Program-made: the position numbers and the translations under genes
Shown: positions 1 to 8,123 of the stretch, piece after piece
Layout: every line of letters begins with the position of its first letter
Position numbering within the stretch: position 1 is the first letter of the stretch
Assembly: GCF_014202115.1 (NCBI RefSeq)
Contig: NZ_JACHFW010000003.1
Span: 1-64,000 of the forward strand
Source: Catenibacillus scindens
GTDB taxonomy: Bacteria; Bacillota; Clostridia; Lachnospirales; Lachnospiraceae
DNA: 64,000 bases
Reading direction: 5' to 3'
The notes under the pieces: model-generated
Databases searched by the model: none
What the model was told of the DNA's origin: nothing
What the model saw: only the letters and a program-made list of their open reading frames with translations

Positions 1-75
1 AACATCAATGCGTACACTAATAAAAAATACGAAAGCGTTGAAGAAATCAAAAATATAGCACATATCGCTGCATAA
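1..75 (+). CDS. C-terminal tail of an unidentified protein (partial)
   Basis: The window opens inside a reading frame that runs 24 codons to a TAA at 73-75, ending in ...EEIKNIAHIAA. Too little remains to name a family. A strong hairpin starts 9 bases after the stop, as expected for the end of a real gene. I infer a coding tail rather than noise from that terminator and the open frame, but the product is unknown. Confidence 0.5.
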   Translation, partial: NINAYTNKKYESVEEIKNIAHIAA

Positions 76-83
76 ACAAAAAC

Positions 84-131
84 GGCTACAATGCCCGGAT
101 TTACTGGGTTTGTAGCCATTCTTTTCTCTTT
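84..131 (+). terminator. Rho-independent terminator
   Basis: Perfect 8-bp arms GGCTACAA (84-91) and TTGTAGCC (110-117), with extra CCC/GGG pairing inside the loop, are followed by a T-rich tract ATTCTTTTCTCTTT. It ends the partial gene at the window's left edge. Confidence 0.8.
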
Positions 132-187
132 CAACTGTCAAAGACGGGATTATAATACAAACCTTTCTGTTTTGCAATTCCAAGTTT

Positions 188-245
188 TGCAAATGGTAAC
201 AGTTCATCCCGCCCATACCTGATGGCTGAACTGTTACTGCAAATG
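188..245. mobile_element. Palindromic MITE-like element with 8-bp target duplication (copy 1)
   Basis: The element is 196-237 (42 bp), starting GTAACAGTTCA and ending TGAACTGTTAC. It is bordered on both sides by the identical octamer TGCAAATG (188-195 and 238-245), the signature of a target-site duplication. It lies about 30 bp upstream of the ferredoxin promoter. It belongs to the GTAAC...GTTAC family found throughout this window. Confidence 0.85.
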
Positions 246-266
246 TATCTTTACAGAAAATGGGAC

Positions 267-295
267 TTGTATTCAAAGTCAATTTGTATTACAAT
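267..295 (+). promoter_or_regulatory. Sigma-A promoter of the ferredoxin gene
   Basis: TTGTAT (267-272) and TACAAT (290-295) are separated by exactly 17 bp. The gene's ribosome binding site and start lie about 40-50 bp downstream. Confidence 0.6.
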
Positions 296-347
296 AGCCT
301 TGTACTTAAAGAAGATACATAGAGAGATCTATAAGGAGGTAATACCA

Positions 348-518
348 ATGGCATATGTAATTTCTGATGATTGCATTTCTTGTGGAAGCTGTGCTGGCGA
401 ATGTCCAGTTGGCGCTATCAGCGAAGGCGATGGCAAATTTGAGATCAACGCTGATGAGTGCTTAGACTGCGGAAGCTGTGCTGCTGCATGTCCTACAGGA
501 GCTATTTCCCAGGAATAA
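348..518 (+). CDS. 2x[4Fe-4S] ferredoxin, 56 aa
   Basis: Small soluble low-potential electron carrier of clostridial type. Two CxxCxxCxxxCP clusters are visible: Cys9/12/15/19 (CISCGSCAGECP) and Cys38/41/44/48 (CLDCGSCAAACP), each binding one [4Fe-4S] cubane. The length of 56 residues matches classic clostridial ferredoxins. The start at 348 is chosen because TAAGGAGG sits 8 bases ahead; the frame is open further upstream but that part has no family resemblance. Monocistronic, with its own promoter and terminator. The usual partners of such ferredoxins (pyruvate:ferredoxin oxidoreductase, hydrogenase, Rnf) are not encoded nearby. Confidence 0.97.
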   Translation: MAYVISDDCISCGSCAGECPVGAISEGDGKFEINADECLDCGSCAAACPTGAISQE

Positions 519-524
519 TCCATT

Positions 525-561
525 AAAAGCCTTGCAGGTGAAACTCTGCAAGGCTTTTTTT
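525..561 (+). terminator. Rho-independent terminator after ferredoxin
   Basis: Arms AAAGCCTTGCAG and CTGCAAGGCTTT enclose an 8-base loop and are followed by a run of T. It lies directly after the ferredoxin stop codon. Confidence 0.92.
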
Positions 562-623
562 GTTGTTGGGATTTTATGAAAAAACAGGCGTCCGGCCGCA
601 TCGTTTCTTGGCCTGGACTTTCA

Positions 624-1502
624 CTAAAAAACATCTTTTCGCCCAAACAGTCCTTTCTTTGTCCGGGGACTTTTATAGGCGGGCATTCTGGCAGCCGCGG
701 CCTCTTTTCTCCCTCTCTGTTTTTTCCGAATCATCTCATCCAGATTTCTGAAGCGCTCCTCCGCCTTTTCGTCCTGAACACGAAACAGATAATCCATCTC
801 TTTAAGTATTTTCTCAGTGACCTGAGTTTCAATCAGCGTATTATTTTTTTTCAATGCCTGAGTGACAATCCCGTCCATTATGTATTTAAAGTGCTTCATC
901 TTATCCTGAGCGCTCACCGTCTGGGACGGAGACTGTACACTAGCTGCCGGAGCCAGACTGCTCTTTGCGTCTGGATCCAGGCTGTTTTTTTCAATGGACT
1001 CCACATTGCTTTTGGAAACTGGTGCCGGAACGCTTTTTATATCAGCCCCCCGCTCACCCTCCAGATCATGATCATACTCCGTTTTTCCGGACATCTCCCC
1101 ATTTCCCCCTGATTCTCCATCTATATACGGATCTGCGCCGGAATTATTACTGCCGACTTTCCGATTTTCAAAAGATGTGACCGCCGGCCGGGCCGCTTCC
1201 CCTTCCAGGAATGTCTCGTCGGCATAATTTTTCCTGACCTTGTCCAGTGAAATAATATTGCTGGCTGGCATATCCTCAGACAAGGTGGACAGTATCATCT
1301 TAATGGCTTTCAGTTGAAATCCTTTTTCTTTCAGATCCCTGACCTGGGTGAACAGGCGGACTTCTTTATCCGTATAGTATCTGTGCCCCATCTCATTTCT
1401 TGGGATATCCATGCCCAGTTCTTCTTCCCAATATCTGAGTACATGAGGTTCTACATTAATCATCTTCGCCGCGTCAGATATAATATATCTTGTCTCACTC
1501 AT
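624..1502 (-). CDS. MerR family transcriptional regulator, 292 aa
   Basis: The N-terminal 70 residues are a MerR-type winged helix-turn-helix: ISDAAKMINVEPHVLRYWEEE, then HRYYTDKEV, the canonical helix-turn-helix and wing. A coiled segment follows (DLKEKGFQLKAIKMIL), then a long low-complexity linker rich in Ser, Gly and acidic residues (about 110-190). The C-terminus is charged and Lys/Arg-rich with a predicted coiled coil. There is no cysteine metal-binding loop, so metal sensing is unlikely. The start at 1502 follows GGAGG with 7-base spacing; an upstream in-frame ATG at 1523 lacks one. At 292 aa it is longer than typical MerR proteins because of the linker and tail. Target genes are unknown. 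Confidence 0.85.
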   Translation of the reverse strand: MSETRYIISDAAKMINVEPHVLRYWEEELGMDIPRNEMGHRYYTDKEVRLFTQVRDLKEKGFQLKAIKMILSTLSEDMPASNIISLDKVRKNYADETFLEGEAARPAVTSFENRKVGSNNSGADPYIDGESGGNGEMSGKTEYDHDLEGERGADIKSVPAPVSKSNVESIEKNSLDPDAKSSLAPAASVQSPSQTVSAQDKMKHFKYIMDGIVTQALKKNNTLIETQVTEKILKEMDYLFRVQDEKAEERFRNLDEMIRKKQRGRKEAAAARMPAYKSPRTKKGLFGRKDVF

Positions 1503-1655
1503 CGAAATACCTCCATTAATCACTTTGTCATTTCTTTATCCTGTGTATTTCGACCGGCCTGCAGCTTTAAAGGAATGGTCTCATATCTGTTCTTAACTTA
1601 TTATAGCAGACAAGCCTGGAAATTCAATGAAAGCCCGCCGCCCTTATTTATCCAT

Positions 1656-1697
1656 AAATGATAAAAACCCGGAAAAATTTCCGGGGTTTTATCATTT
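1656..1697 (-). terminator. Terminator for the broken flavoprotein gene
   Basis: A long hairpin with arms AAATGATAAAA-CCCGGAAA and TTTCCGGG-TTTTATCATTT. Read on the minus strand, the stem is followed by a T-rich stretch. A second small hairpin (CCGGG, 1711-1726) lies between it and the gene. Confidence 0.7.
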
Positions 1698-1790
1698 TGC
1701 GGTCGTATTTCCGGGAAAAATCCCGGATTTTTTCATAAAACAAAAATATATTTTTAAGGTCTTTGTTTTCAGGAAGTTCATTTCCTGCCA

Positions 1791-3194
1791 TCAGACAAAA
1801 ATTCCGACAACATCTCCAAGTTCAAATTCACCGTTTTCTCCGCGACGAACCACAGTCCTGCAGTCACTCCACTTCTCTCCGTCGTAGTCTCTGAGCGCAA
1901 AATAGCTCTCATCAATCATTACAATCGTATAGTCCGGATTTTCTTTTGATGTTTCAATGACAGTTACCGTTTTCCCTTCAGTATAACCTTTTTCCACCCG
2001 CAGCACGGATTCCGGAATATCATATTCCTCCATATCGTCTGCGGCAAAAGTTTTAACATAGTCTCCGGCGCTTTCTCCGGCAAATCTGCCGCAATTGCAG
2101 GAGAAGCCCAATGTAGAACCCCAGAGTGTATATACGATAGATTCATCCCATGCGATCGCATTGTTCGCACAGTCACCGGCCGCATAAAGTCCTTCTATCG
2201 GCGTGCCGTCCCCAGTCAGCACCTGACATTCTTCATTGATCCGTATTCCGCCGATAATATTGTAAGTACAGTTGCACATTTCCAGGGCGTAAATTTTTCC
2301 ATATCTTACCGGCTGGAGAAATTCAGGGTTTTTCCCGAAATCGTCATCATGTCCTTTATCGCATAACTGATTGTACCTCTCCACGGTTTTAAGCAAATGC
2401 TCTTTATGTATTCCTGCAGCCCCGGCAAGTTCCTCAATACTGTCGCAGGCAAAAACATGTTTGTTATGCCGCTGATGGATCATCTCCTGAAACTGTTTTC
2501 TTCCATCCACAATTTTTTCCGCAGGAAAGATCATATAACTGTATTCTGTCCCATGTTCTTCCAGGCGGGTCATTGTCGCATCGTCAAAAATCAAAAAGGC
2601 GATCCGTCCTGGCTGATTTTTCATCGCCGCCCCCATATTAAAGGAAACCTGATTTTCTTCCTCGTTAATAAAGCGCTTTCCATCTTTGTTGACTACCAAA
2701 TATGGCTGTTCCAAAATAGTAAACATCTGATTTTTAGTCTGCCACGGCACATAGTCCACAACACCCGGATAAGCCATAAGGCGTCCGGCGCCAAGTCCCG
2801 GACAACGGGCGCCGCCCGCTTTCCATATGGCCTTCTGCCCTTCCCCCATCATGCCTCCATTAACAAAATGGTTGAAGTACATATTTCCATCGCCGCTGCA
2901 CTCCCGATCGGTAACTTTATAACCGCTCATTTCTTCCACAAGTTTCGGATCATCACTGACGCCGTCGGTTGCCACAATGACTGCCTTTGCGCAGACTTCA
3001 TAGGTCTTGCCGTCTTTCTGCCGGACAATAGCCCCTGTAACCTTTCCATCTTTTTTTACAAGTTCTTCCAGGCGTGAATTAAAGATCATCTCACCGCCAA
3101 GGCGGCGGATTTTCTGTGCGGCCCGCAGACATACCAGCGCAGCGCCATGTCCCTTGCCTCTGGCCTTCAACAAATAATAATCCCCGATATTCAT
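1791..3194 (-). CDS. FAD-dependent fumarate reductase-like flavoprotein, C-terminal part (broken gene)
   Basis: 467-residue frame carrying most of an FAD_binding_2 flavoprotein (fumarate reductase/urocanate reductase superfamily). Visible: GHGAALVCLRAAQKI, the segment after the first FAD motif; EGLYAAGDCAN near residue 335, the second FAD contact; and a roughly 75-residue C-terminal extension. It lacks the N-terminal dinucleotide fold, which sits in the overlapping frame 3191-3448. The ATG at 3194 has no ribosome binding site of its own. About 40 residues normally found between the two parts also appear to be missing, so I infer a deletion plus frameshift rather than two subunits. The divergent AraC gene at 3742 is a likely former regulator. 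Confidence 0.75.
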   Translation of the reverse strand: MNIGDYYLLKARGKGHGAALVCLRAAQKIRRLGGEMIFNSRLEELVKKDGKVTGAIVRQKDGKTYEVCAKAVIVATDGVSDDPKLVEEMSGYKVTDRECSGDGNMYFNHFVNGGMMGEGQKAIWKAGGARCPGLGAGRLMAYPGVVDYVPWQTKNQMFTILEQPYLVVNKDGKRFINEEENQVSFNMGAAMKNQPGRIAFLIFDDATMTRLEEHGTEYSYMIFPAEKIVDGRKQFQEMIHQRHNKHVFACDSIEELAGAAGIHKEHLLKTVERYNQLCDKGHDDDFGKNPEFLQPVRYGKIYALEMCNCTYNIIGGIRINEECQVLTGDGTPIEGLYAAGDCANNAIAWDESIVYTLWGSTLGFSCNCGRFAGESAGDYVKTFAADDMEEYDIPESVLRVEKGYTEGKTVTVIETSKENPDYTIVMIDESYFALRDYDGEKWSDCRTVVRRGENGEFELGDVVGIFV

Positions 3195-3448
3195 GCCCTT
3201 GGGAAAGCCGCCATATTGGCATTGTAGTTAGTATACTCACAGTGAACTCGAAATGCCTTATCCTGATAAACCGGATCATTTTTCACAGCCATGGTACACA
3301 TCGGCGTATTGGACACCGCGCCTCCCTGGAACGGCCGTTTTTCAAAAACTGCCACCTTTTTTACGCCTTTTTCCAGCAATGTTACCCCGGCGCTCAGACC
3401 GGCCAGCCCGGAACCAAAAACTGCCACATCCACGTACTTCTTATCCAT
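3191..3448 (-). CDS. FAD flavoprotein, N-terminal fragment (same broken gene)
   Basis: This frame holds the Rossmann dinucleotide-binding motif VAVFGSGLAGLSAG near residue 10, the acidic residue at the end of the second strand (VAVFEKR), and GGAVSNTP. It then runs into AFRVHCEYTNYNANMAAFPRA and a TGA that overlaps the next frame as ATGA. The motifs belong at the start of the flavoprotein whose remainder lies at 1791-3194. AAGGGG lies 9 bases before the chosen ATG (3448); an ATG at 3454 is possible. Alone the fragment could bind FAD at best and cannot be a functional reductase. Confidence 0.75.
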   Translation of the reverse strand: MDKKYVDVAVFGSGLAGLSAGVTLLEKGVKKVAVFEKRPFQGGAVSNTPMCTMAVKNDPVYQDKAFRVHCEYTNYNANMAAFPRA

Positions 3449-3506
3449 TGCCATCTTCCCCTTAACCATTTTTTAAATTCGGAAACAGAAGATATTTCCG
3501 ATATCT

Positions 3507-3556
3507 GTAAACAGGTTACTGTTCGCTGCCTTGCCAGCGAACAGTAACGTAAACAG
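3507..3556. mobile_element. Palindromic MITE-like element with 8-bp target duplication (copy 2)
   Basis: A 34-bp element, 3515-3548, with perfect 14-bp arms GTTACTGTTCGCTG and CAGCGAACAGTAAC around a 6-base loop. Identical octamers GTAAACAG abut both sides (3507-3514, 3549-3556). The inner arm differs from most copies (CGCTG in place of CAGCC), making it a divergent member. It lies in the divergent promoter region of the flavoprotein and the AraC gene. Confidence 0.82.
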
Positions 3557-3741
3557 TTACAATTTAAGAATTTTTCCATTAACATGGGCTTTTCTTTTCT
3601 TCCTGGTTATTATATAATTTTTACAAATAGGAAAGTCGAACATTATTTTTTAAAATTAGGATTATTTTACGATTTGTTACCAACAGTTTACCCTATGGAT
3701 AACTTACGGCGATGGACAAATCAGAGAAAAGAGATTGAAAA

Positions 3742-4605
3742 ATGAAAGGTAGAAAAATAAACGACACGGCCATTAAAGCCAGACAAATTCCAGACGATCA
3801 CTGTGTCAGGGCCGCTTTCTGGACAAGTATGTTTCAACCCCAAGCGCCTTGTTTTATATTAAAAAAGATGGTGTGGAATCCCGGCGAAAAAGACTTTTAC
3901 TTTTCCTGCCCGCCGGGAAAAGATCTGATCCTGTTTATTTACTGTACCAAAGGAGAGTGTTCCATAACAGCCAGCGGACAGACTTTTGTCATAAAATCAG
4001 GACAAACCTTTATTTTTAACATTAAAGATGGTTACGAGGCAAAAGCCCTCTCTAAAGAATTTGGATTTATCTGGATACAGATTTTCGGCGATCTGTCCAA
4101 CGCTGTTCTCGAACATATTCTTAAAAACCACGGCCATATCAGCCAGGGCAATGAAAGTATCCTCTCTTTATGCCGGCAGATTTTTTCCGTCGCCAGTCAT
4201 GGGTGGTCTTATGACCGGGACATCCAGATCAGTTGCCTCCTCTACAATCTTCTTGGGGCGCTGCATATGTCCAGAGTTAATGATAATGTGATCCAGAACG
4301 CCGTCGTATATATGCAGGAACATTATCAGGAAAACCTGACAACCCCTTTACTGGCCCGACTCTGCTTTCTGGGTACCTCACAGTTTATCAGCCGTTTCAA
4401 GAAAAACTGCTCGGCTACTCCCATGGAGTATCTGACAAACCTTCGCATTGACAAAGCAAAAAATCTTCTTTTGACAACAGATATGCCAGTCAGCACAGTC
4501 GCCCATACCACCGGTTTTGAAGATACTTCCTATTTTACGCGGGTTTTCAAAAAGATTACCGGACAGACCCCAAGGGAGTTTCGGAAATCGCTCCTGGGAA
4601 GTTGA
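3742..4605 (+). CDS. AraC family transcriptional regulator, 287 aa
   Basis: The N-terminal 150 residues form a cupin-like ligand-sensing domain (AraC_binding type: strands around FYFSCPPGKDLILFIYCTKG and SGQTFVIKSGQTFIF). The C-terminal 100 residues are the double helix-turn-helix DNA-binding domain: NLTTPLLARLCFLGTSQFISRFKK, then the conserved GFEDTSYFTRVFKKITGQTPREFRK. It is transcribed divergently from the FAD flavoprotein at 1791-3448, an arrangement typical of a local activator. The ribosome binding site is weak (AGAGA). The inducer is unknown. Confidence 0.93.
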   Translation: MKGRKINDTAIKARQIPDDHCVRAAFWTSMFQPQAPCFILKKMVWNPGEKDFYFSCPPGKDLILFIYCTKGECSITASGQTFVIKSGQTFIFNIKDGYEAKALSKEFGFIWIQIFGDLSNAVLEHILKNHGHISQGNESILSLCRQIFSVASHGWSYDRDIQISCLLYNLLGALHMSRVNDNVIQNAVVYMQEHYQENLTTPLLARLCFLGTSQFISRFKKNCSATPMEYLTNLRIDKAKNLLLTTDMPVSTVAHTTGFEDTSYFTRVFKKITGQTPREFRKSLLGS

Positions 4606-4678
4606 TCCGGCATGTACTCATTTTTATTTAGAATGCAAAATAATTTATCAATAGACATCTTTTTAGAGATAAATATCA

Positions 4679-4713
4679 GGGGCAGGTGTGATCATAAAGA
4701 TCACACCTGCCCC
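4679..4713. terminator. Hairpin between convergent genes, probable terminator
   Basis: Perfect 15-bp arms GGGGCAGGTGTGATC and GATCACACCTGCCCC around a 5-base loop. Neither side has a good T tract, so termination efficiency is uncertain. It separates the AraC gene from the convergent membrane protein gene. Confidence 0.6.
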
Positions 4714-4739
4714 TGTATCATATACTGTACTGATTATAT

Positions 4740-6971
4740 TTATTCAGACGCCACGTCCAGCAAAATACCCACTTTGTAAGTATTGCCCTCAACGCTGTTG
4801 ATAAACTTGCCTTTCTCAGACTGTACGATACGTCTGGCCTCCATGAGCCCGTGGCCCATGGCGTTGGTTGTCTGGTTAATAAGGTCGGCCCGGATGGTGT
4901 TCTTCATAAGGTAGATCATCTTGCCATTTTGAGCGTACATCTCAATATAAACTCTGGAACCTTCCTCAGCATATTTCTCAATGTTATCAAAGAGAATGGA
5001 AAGAACTCTTATGGCGTTGGCCTTATCAATGTCCAGATAAATAGGTTTCTCAGGTGCCCGCAGCGTCACTCCGATGGAGCGAGCCTTTAACTTCATGCGG
5101 AACATCTTGCGCACATCTTTATTAAGCTGGATAAAATCCACCAGCTCCAAGCCCGTCGCCTCCGGCTGAGCCTGGGGCTGTAGGGAGATCACCGGCTGAG
5201 TCTTCTGGGACACATTTTCGAAAACCGGTGATGGTTTTTCTTCCTGTTCTTCGTCCAATGTGATCTTTAAAGGCTCCATGATCACAGTCTTATCACCGGG
5301 ACGATCCATTTGATCAATATCAGGGATGGCCGGCCCATTTTTACTTTGAGACGCCTTGCTCTGAGATGTTCTGCTCTGGGAAGATTTGCTCAAAGAAGCC
5401 TGTTCTGCTTCCCTCACTGCCTTTGTATCCAGCATCTGAGTCTCACCAAATCCAAGGCTGTCCAAAACTTTGCGCCGCTCATTCTGAGACAGCACCACAG
5501 TTTTGTCAACGGCTTTGCCCCGCACATTTTCTACAGTTGCCCCCGTATCACTGTGATCTTCATAACTCTCTTCTTCCGCCATGCGGATCTCGCTGCCAAA
5601 ATCTACATTTTCCCAGCCAGTGTCGTCTCTGTCATCGGCGGAAGCGCTGCCTGCTTCCTCATCTTCCTCATTTTCCTCTGAATCTTCAATATAGTCTTCT
5701 TCATCGCCTACACCAAAGATACAGTTGATAAATCCAATCAGCTCAATTACAAAAACAACAGGCGCTACGATAAAGATCACAGGGATAGAACCTGCGGTAA
5801 TATCTCTCATATACAACAGCCCATACACCATAGCTCCGTTTAAAGCCACAAGGAACACAAGTATAATAATGATCTTCAGGGCTTTAGGCAGATGATCCAG
5901 GGCCATATTAATGGCGTGGCAAATCTTATAGATAATGGAGTTGGTAATAAAGGTACCGCTCTTGATCCGGCGCACCAGGCTGAAATAGCCGCGGATCAGG
6001 AATACATAAATCAGGAAGCCATCCCCAACGCGCAGCCAGGTGGAAAACCGGACTTCGTGGCTGCCCAGATAAAACTGTCCGTAAACTAAAGCGCCGATAA
6101 TGGCAAGAATAATAATCAGAGCAATCTCTGTAAATATCCGGTCAAACCATGTGAGACGCACTCCGGCGTAACCACGGTTCATACCCGTGGCGATCACGCA
6201 GAAAATAAGCAGGACTAAAAATACGACTATAGCCACGATCCCCACGATTTTCGCGATGCCGAAGTATTCTGTCAGGTTTTGATAATCAATATAAGATTCA
6301 TAAAACGTGTCTTCCCGCTCCAGATTATTGTCTACTGCGGTATAAATCTGATAAGCGTTGGTACACTCGTCGAGAGCAGTCTGCCAGGCATTTCTGTTCA
6401 GCCCGGTTGTCGGAACGCCACTCTCCACTTCCAGCTCGCCGCTGATATTGGCAATCCTCATGAAATGGTTGCTCGCCTCAATGCGGTCTCTGGCGTCATC
6501 GCCGCTCTCAACAATCACATTTCCTGCTTCATCCATGATATAGTAGGAAAAATTTGTATTAGTTCCCATAATACCGGAGGCAAGTTCCGCCGCCCGTTCC
6601 GTGGTAATATTTCCCTCAGCTTCAATAGCTTGAAGAGCTTCCAGCAATCTCTCCACCGCATCATTGTACTCTCTGGAAAAACCGTTGCTGTCAAAATAGC
6701 TGGTGGTGTAAGTCCCATTGGCCTGGCGGTCATCCACGTAGCGGTAAAAAATCAGTCCGCACACAACGATCACCACGGCGGCCGCGCACAAAAGAATACG
6801 GGCAATGATCTTAGCCGGCATACACCGGGTCAGCCGAAATCCTTCATCTTCATAATCTTCTGTATATCCACCCTGCTCTCTGGCAGAGTAACTTTCACGT
6901 TCCGATTCTTCCTGGGATATTACATCATCTTCCACGTCATCCCAAAAATCACGTTTTCTCTTTCTGGCCAT
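4740..6971 (-). CDS. Large membrane protein with histidine-kinase-like ATPase domain, 743 aa
   Basis: The N-terminus is a charged cytoplasmic tail of about 50 residues, then a membrane helix (55-77). An extracytoplasmic region of about 170 residues resembles a sensor input (FSYYIMDEAGNVIVESGDD). A block of about five further helices follows (roughly 245-430), then an acidic, Ser/Gln-rich linker of about 150 residues. The last 130 residues resemble a GHKL ATPase: LSILFDNIEKYAEEGS matches an N-box and AMGHGLMEARRIVQ a G-box. I see no convincing phospho-acceptor His box and there is no response regulator nearby, so this may be a degenerate sensor or anti-sigma-like kinase. The start at 6971 follows GAAGGAG; an upstream ATG at 7010 has weaker support. 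Confidence 0.75.
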   Translation of the reverse strand: MARKRKRDFWDDVEDDVISQEESERESYSAREQGGYTEDYEDEGFRLTRCMPAKIIARILLCAAAVVIVVCGLIFYRYVDDRQANGTYTTSYFDSNGFSREYNDAVERLLEALQAIEAEGNITTERAAELASGIMGTNTNFSYYIMDEAGNVIVESGDDARDRIEASNHFMRIANISGELEVESGVPTTGLNRNAWQTALDECTNAYQIYTAVDNNLEREDTFYESYIDYQNLTEYFGIAKIVGIVAIVVFLVLLIFCVIATGMNRGYAGVRLTWFDRIFTEIALIIILAIIGALVYGQFYLGSHEVRFSTWLRVGDGFLIYVFLIRGYFSLVRRIKSGTFITNSIIYKICHAINMALDHLPKALKIIIILVFLVALNGAMVYGLLYMRDITAGSIPVIFIVAPVVFVIELIGFINCIFGVGDEEDYIEDSEENEEDEEAGSASADDRDDTGWENVDFGSEIRMAEEESYEDHSDTGATVENVRGKAVDKTVVLSQNERRKVLDSLGFGETQMLDTKAVREAEQASLSKSSQSRTSQSKASQSKNGPAIPDIDQMDRPGDKTVIMEPLKITLDEEQEEKPSPVFENVSQKTQPVISLQPQAQPEATGLELVDFIQLNKDVRKMFRMKLKARSIGVTLRAPEKPIYLDIDKANAIRVLSILFDNIEKYAEEGSRVYIEMYAQNGKMIYLMKNTIRADLINQTTNAMGHGLMEARRIVQSEKGKFINSVEGNTYKVGILLDVASE

Positions 6972-7135
6972 GTTTCTTCTCCTTCTTTCAAGATTTCCCC
7001 ATGTGGGCATTATTATGGTATATTTTACACTAAAACCTTCATTGTTTCAATCCCCCTATCCAAAAGTCTTAAAATAGTGTATACTAAAGTTATGCTTAAC
7101 TATGCGCTTGCAGCGCGGAGAAATCCGTGGCATCA

Positions 7136-7161
7136 TGAGGTCAAATTTTAATTTGACCTCA
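7136..7161. promoter_or_regulatory. 26-bp palindrome in the trxB leader
   Basis: Arms TGAGGTCAAAT and ATTTGACCTCA with a 4-base centre lie about 30 bp upstream of the trxB start and downstream of a TATACT at 7080-7085 that could be the -10. It could be an operator or an RNA hairpin near the ribosome binding site. The preceding GC-rich stretch (7103-7130) resembles the linker of the second hairpin family described in the findings. Confidence 0.5.
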
Positions 7162-7190
7162 ACATCATCAAATATAAGGAGTATAATTTC

Positions 7191-8120
7191 ATGGAAAATA
7201 CCATTTACGATCTTATTATTATAGGCTCCGGACCAGCGGGCCTAAGCGCCGCCATCTATGCGCAGAGAGCCTGTTTAAATACAGTTGTCATTGAAAAAAC
7301 CGGTATCAGCGGCGGACAGATCCTCACCACATCCGAGGTAGACAATTACCCCGGACTTCCAGGCATTGGCGGTTTTGATCTTGGCATGAAGATGCGCCAG
7401 CACGCAGAAAACCTTAACAGCCAGTTTGTCACCGGCGAAGTAGCAAAAATTGCCAAAATCCAGGACATTTTCCAAATCACGCTCACCGACGGCGGCATTC
7501 TTCGCAGCCGGACGCTGATCATCGCCACAGGTGCCAGCCATCAAAAACTGGGAATTCCCGGTGAGAACAGCCTTACAGGCATGGGCGTATCTTACTGTGC
7601 CACATGCGACGGCGCTTTTTTCAGAGGAAAAGATACCGCCGTTATCGGAGGCGGCGATGTGGCTGTGGAGGACGCTATTTTTCTTGCCCGCATCTGCCGT
7701 CATGTCCACGTCATCCACAGGAGAGACCGGTTCCGAGCTGCCAAAGTGCTATCTGACCGGCTTTTATCTCTGGAAAATGTTACCGTCCACTGGAACAGCA
7801 TCCCTTTGTCTATCGTCGGTGAAAACACGGTCAGCGGACTTACCATCGAGGATAAAGAGACAAAAGTTCAGAAGACTCTTGATGTGAACGGCGTATTTAT
7901 CGCCATAGGCATGGCACCGGATACAGACCTCGTCCGCGGTCTTATTGATCTGAACCCGGCCGGCTATATTGCCGCCGACGAAACCTGCCGCACCAGTGTT
8001 CCGGGAATATTTGCCGCTGGCGATGTACGCACAAAGCAGCTCCGCCAGGTCGTGTCCGCTGTCTCCGATGGCGCCAACGCTGTCTATTCTGCCCAGCGCT
8101 ATCTTGAGGAAGGAAGATAA
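7191..8120 (+). CDS. trxB: Thioredoxin-disulfide reductase, 309 aa
   Basis: NADPH-dependent FAD disulfide oxidoreductase that reduces thioredoxin in the cytoplasm. FAD motif GSGPAGLSAAIYAQRA at residues 12-27; redox-active CATC in SYCATCDGAFF near residue 135; NADPH motif GGGDVAVEDA near 155; second FAD contact GIFAAGDVRTKQLRQVV near 270. At 309 residues it is normal low-molecular-weight TrxB length. ATAAGGAG precedes the ATG. First gene of a four-gene cluster (HAD phosphatase 3 bp downstream, then lipase and HD protein) ending at the terminator at 10375. No thioredoxin gene lies next to it. Confidence 0.97.
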   Translation: MENTIYDLIIIGSGPAGLSAAIYAQRACLNTVVIEKTGISGGQILTTSEVDNYPGLPGIGGFDLGMKMRQHAENLNSQFVTGEVAKIAKIQDIFQITLTDGGILRSRTLIIATGASHQKLGIPGENSLTGMGVSYCATCDGAFFRGKDTAVIGGGDVAVEDAIFLARICRHVHVIHRRDRFRAAKVLSDRLLSLENVTVHWNSIPLSIVGENTVSGLTIEDKETKVQKTLDVNGVFIAIGMAPDTDLVRGLIDLNPAGYIAADETCRTSVPGIFAAGDVRTKQLRQVVSAVSDGANAVYSAQRYLEEGR

Positions 8121-8123
8121 GTT

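Noticed and set aside
222-347. N-terminal extension of the ferredoxin
   Set aside because: The extension begins inside the transposed palindrome and crosses the promoter; TAAGGAGG supports the start at 348.
3191-3200. TGA between the two flavoprotein frames as a selenocysteine codon
   Set aside because: A selD cluster is present, but the frame after this TGA does not continue the protein; the continuation is in a different frame, so recoding cannot explain it.
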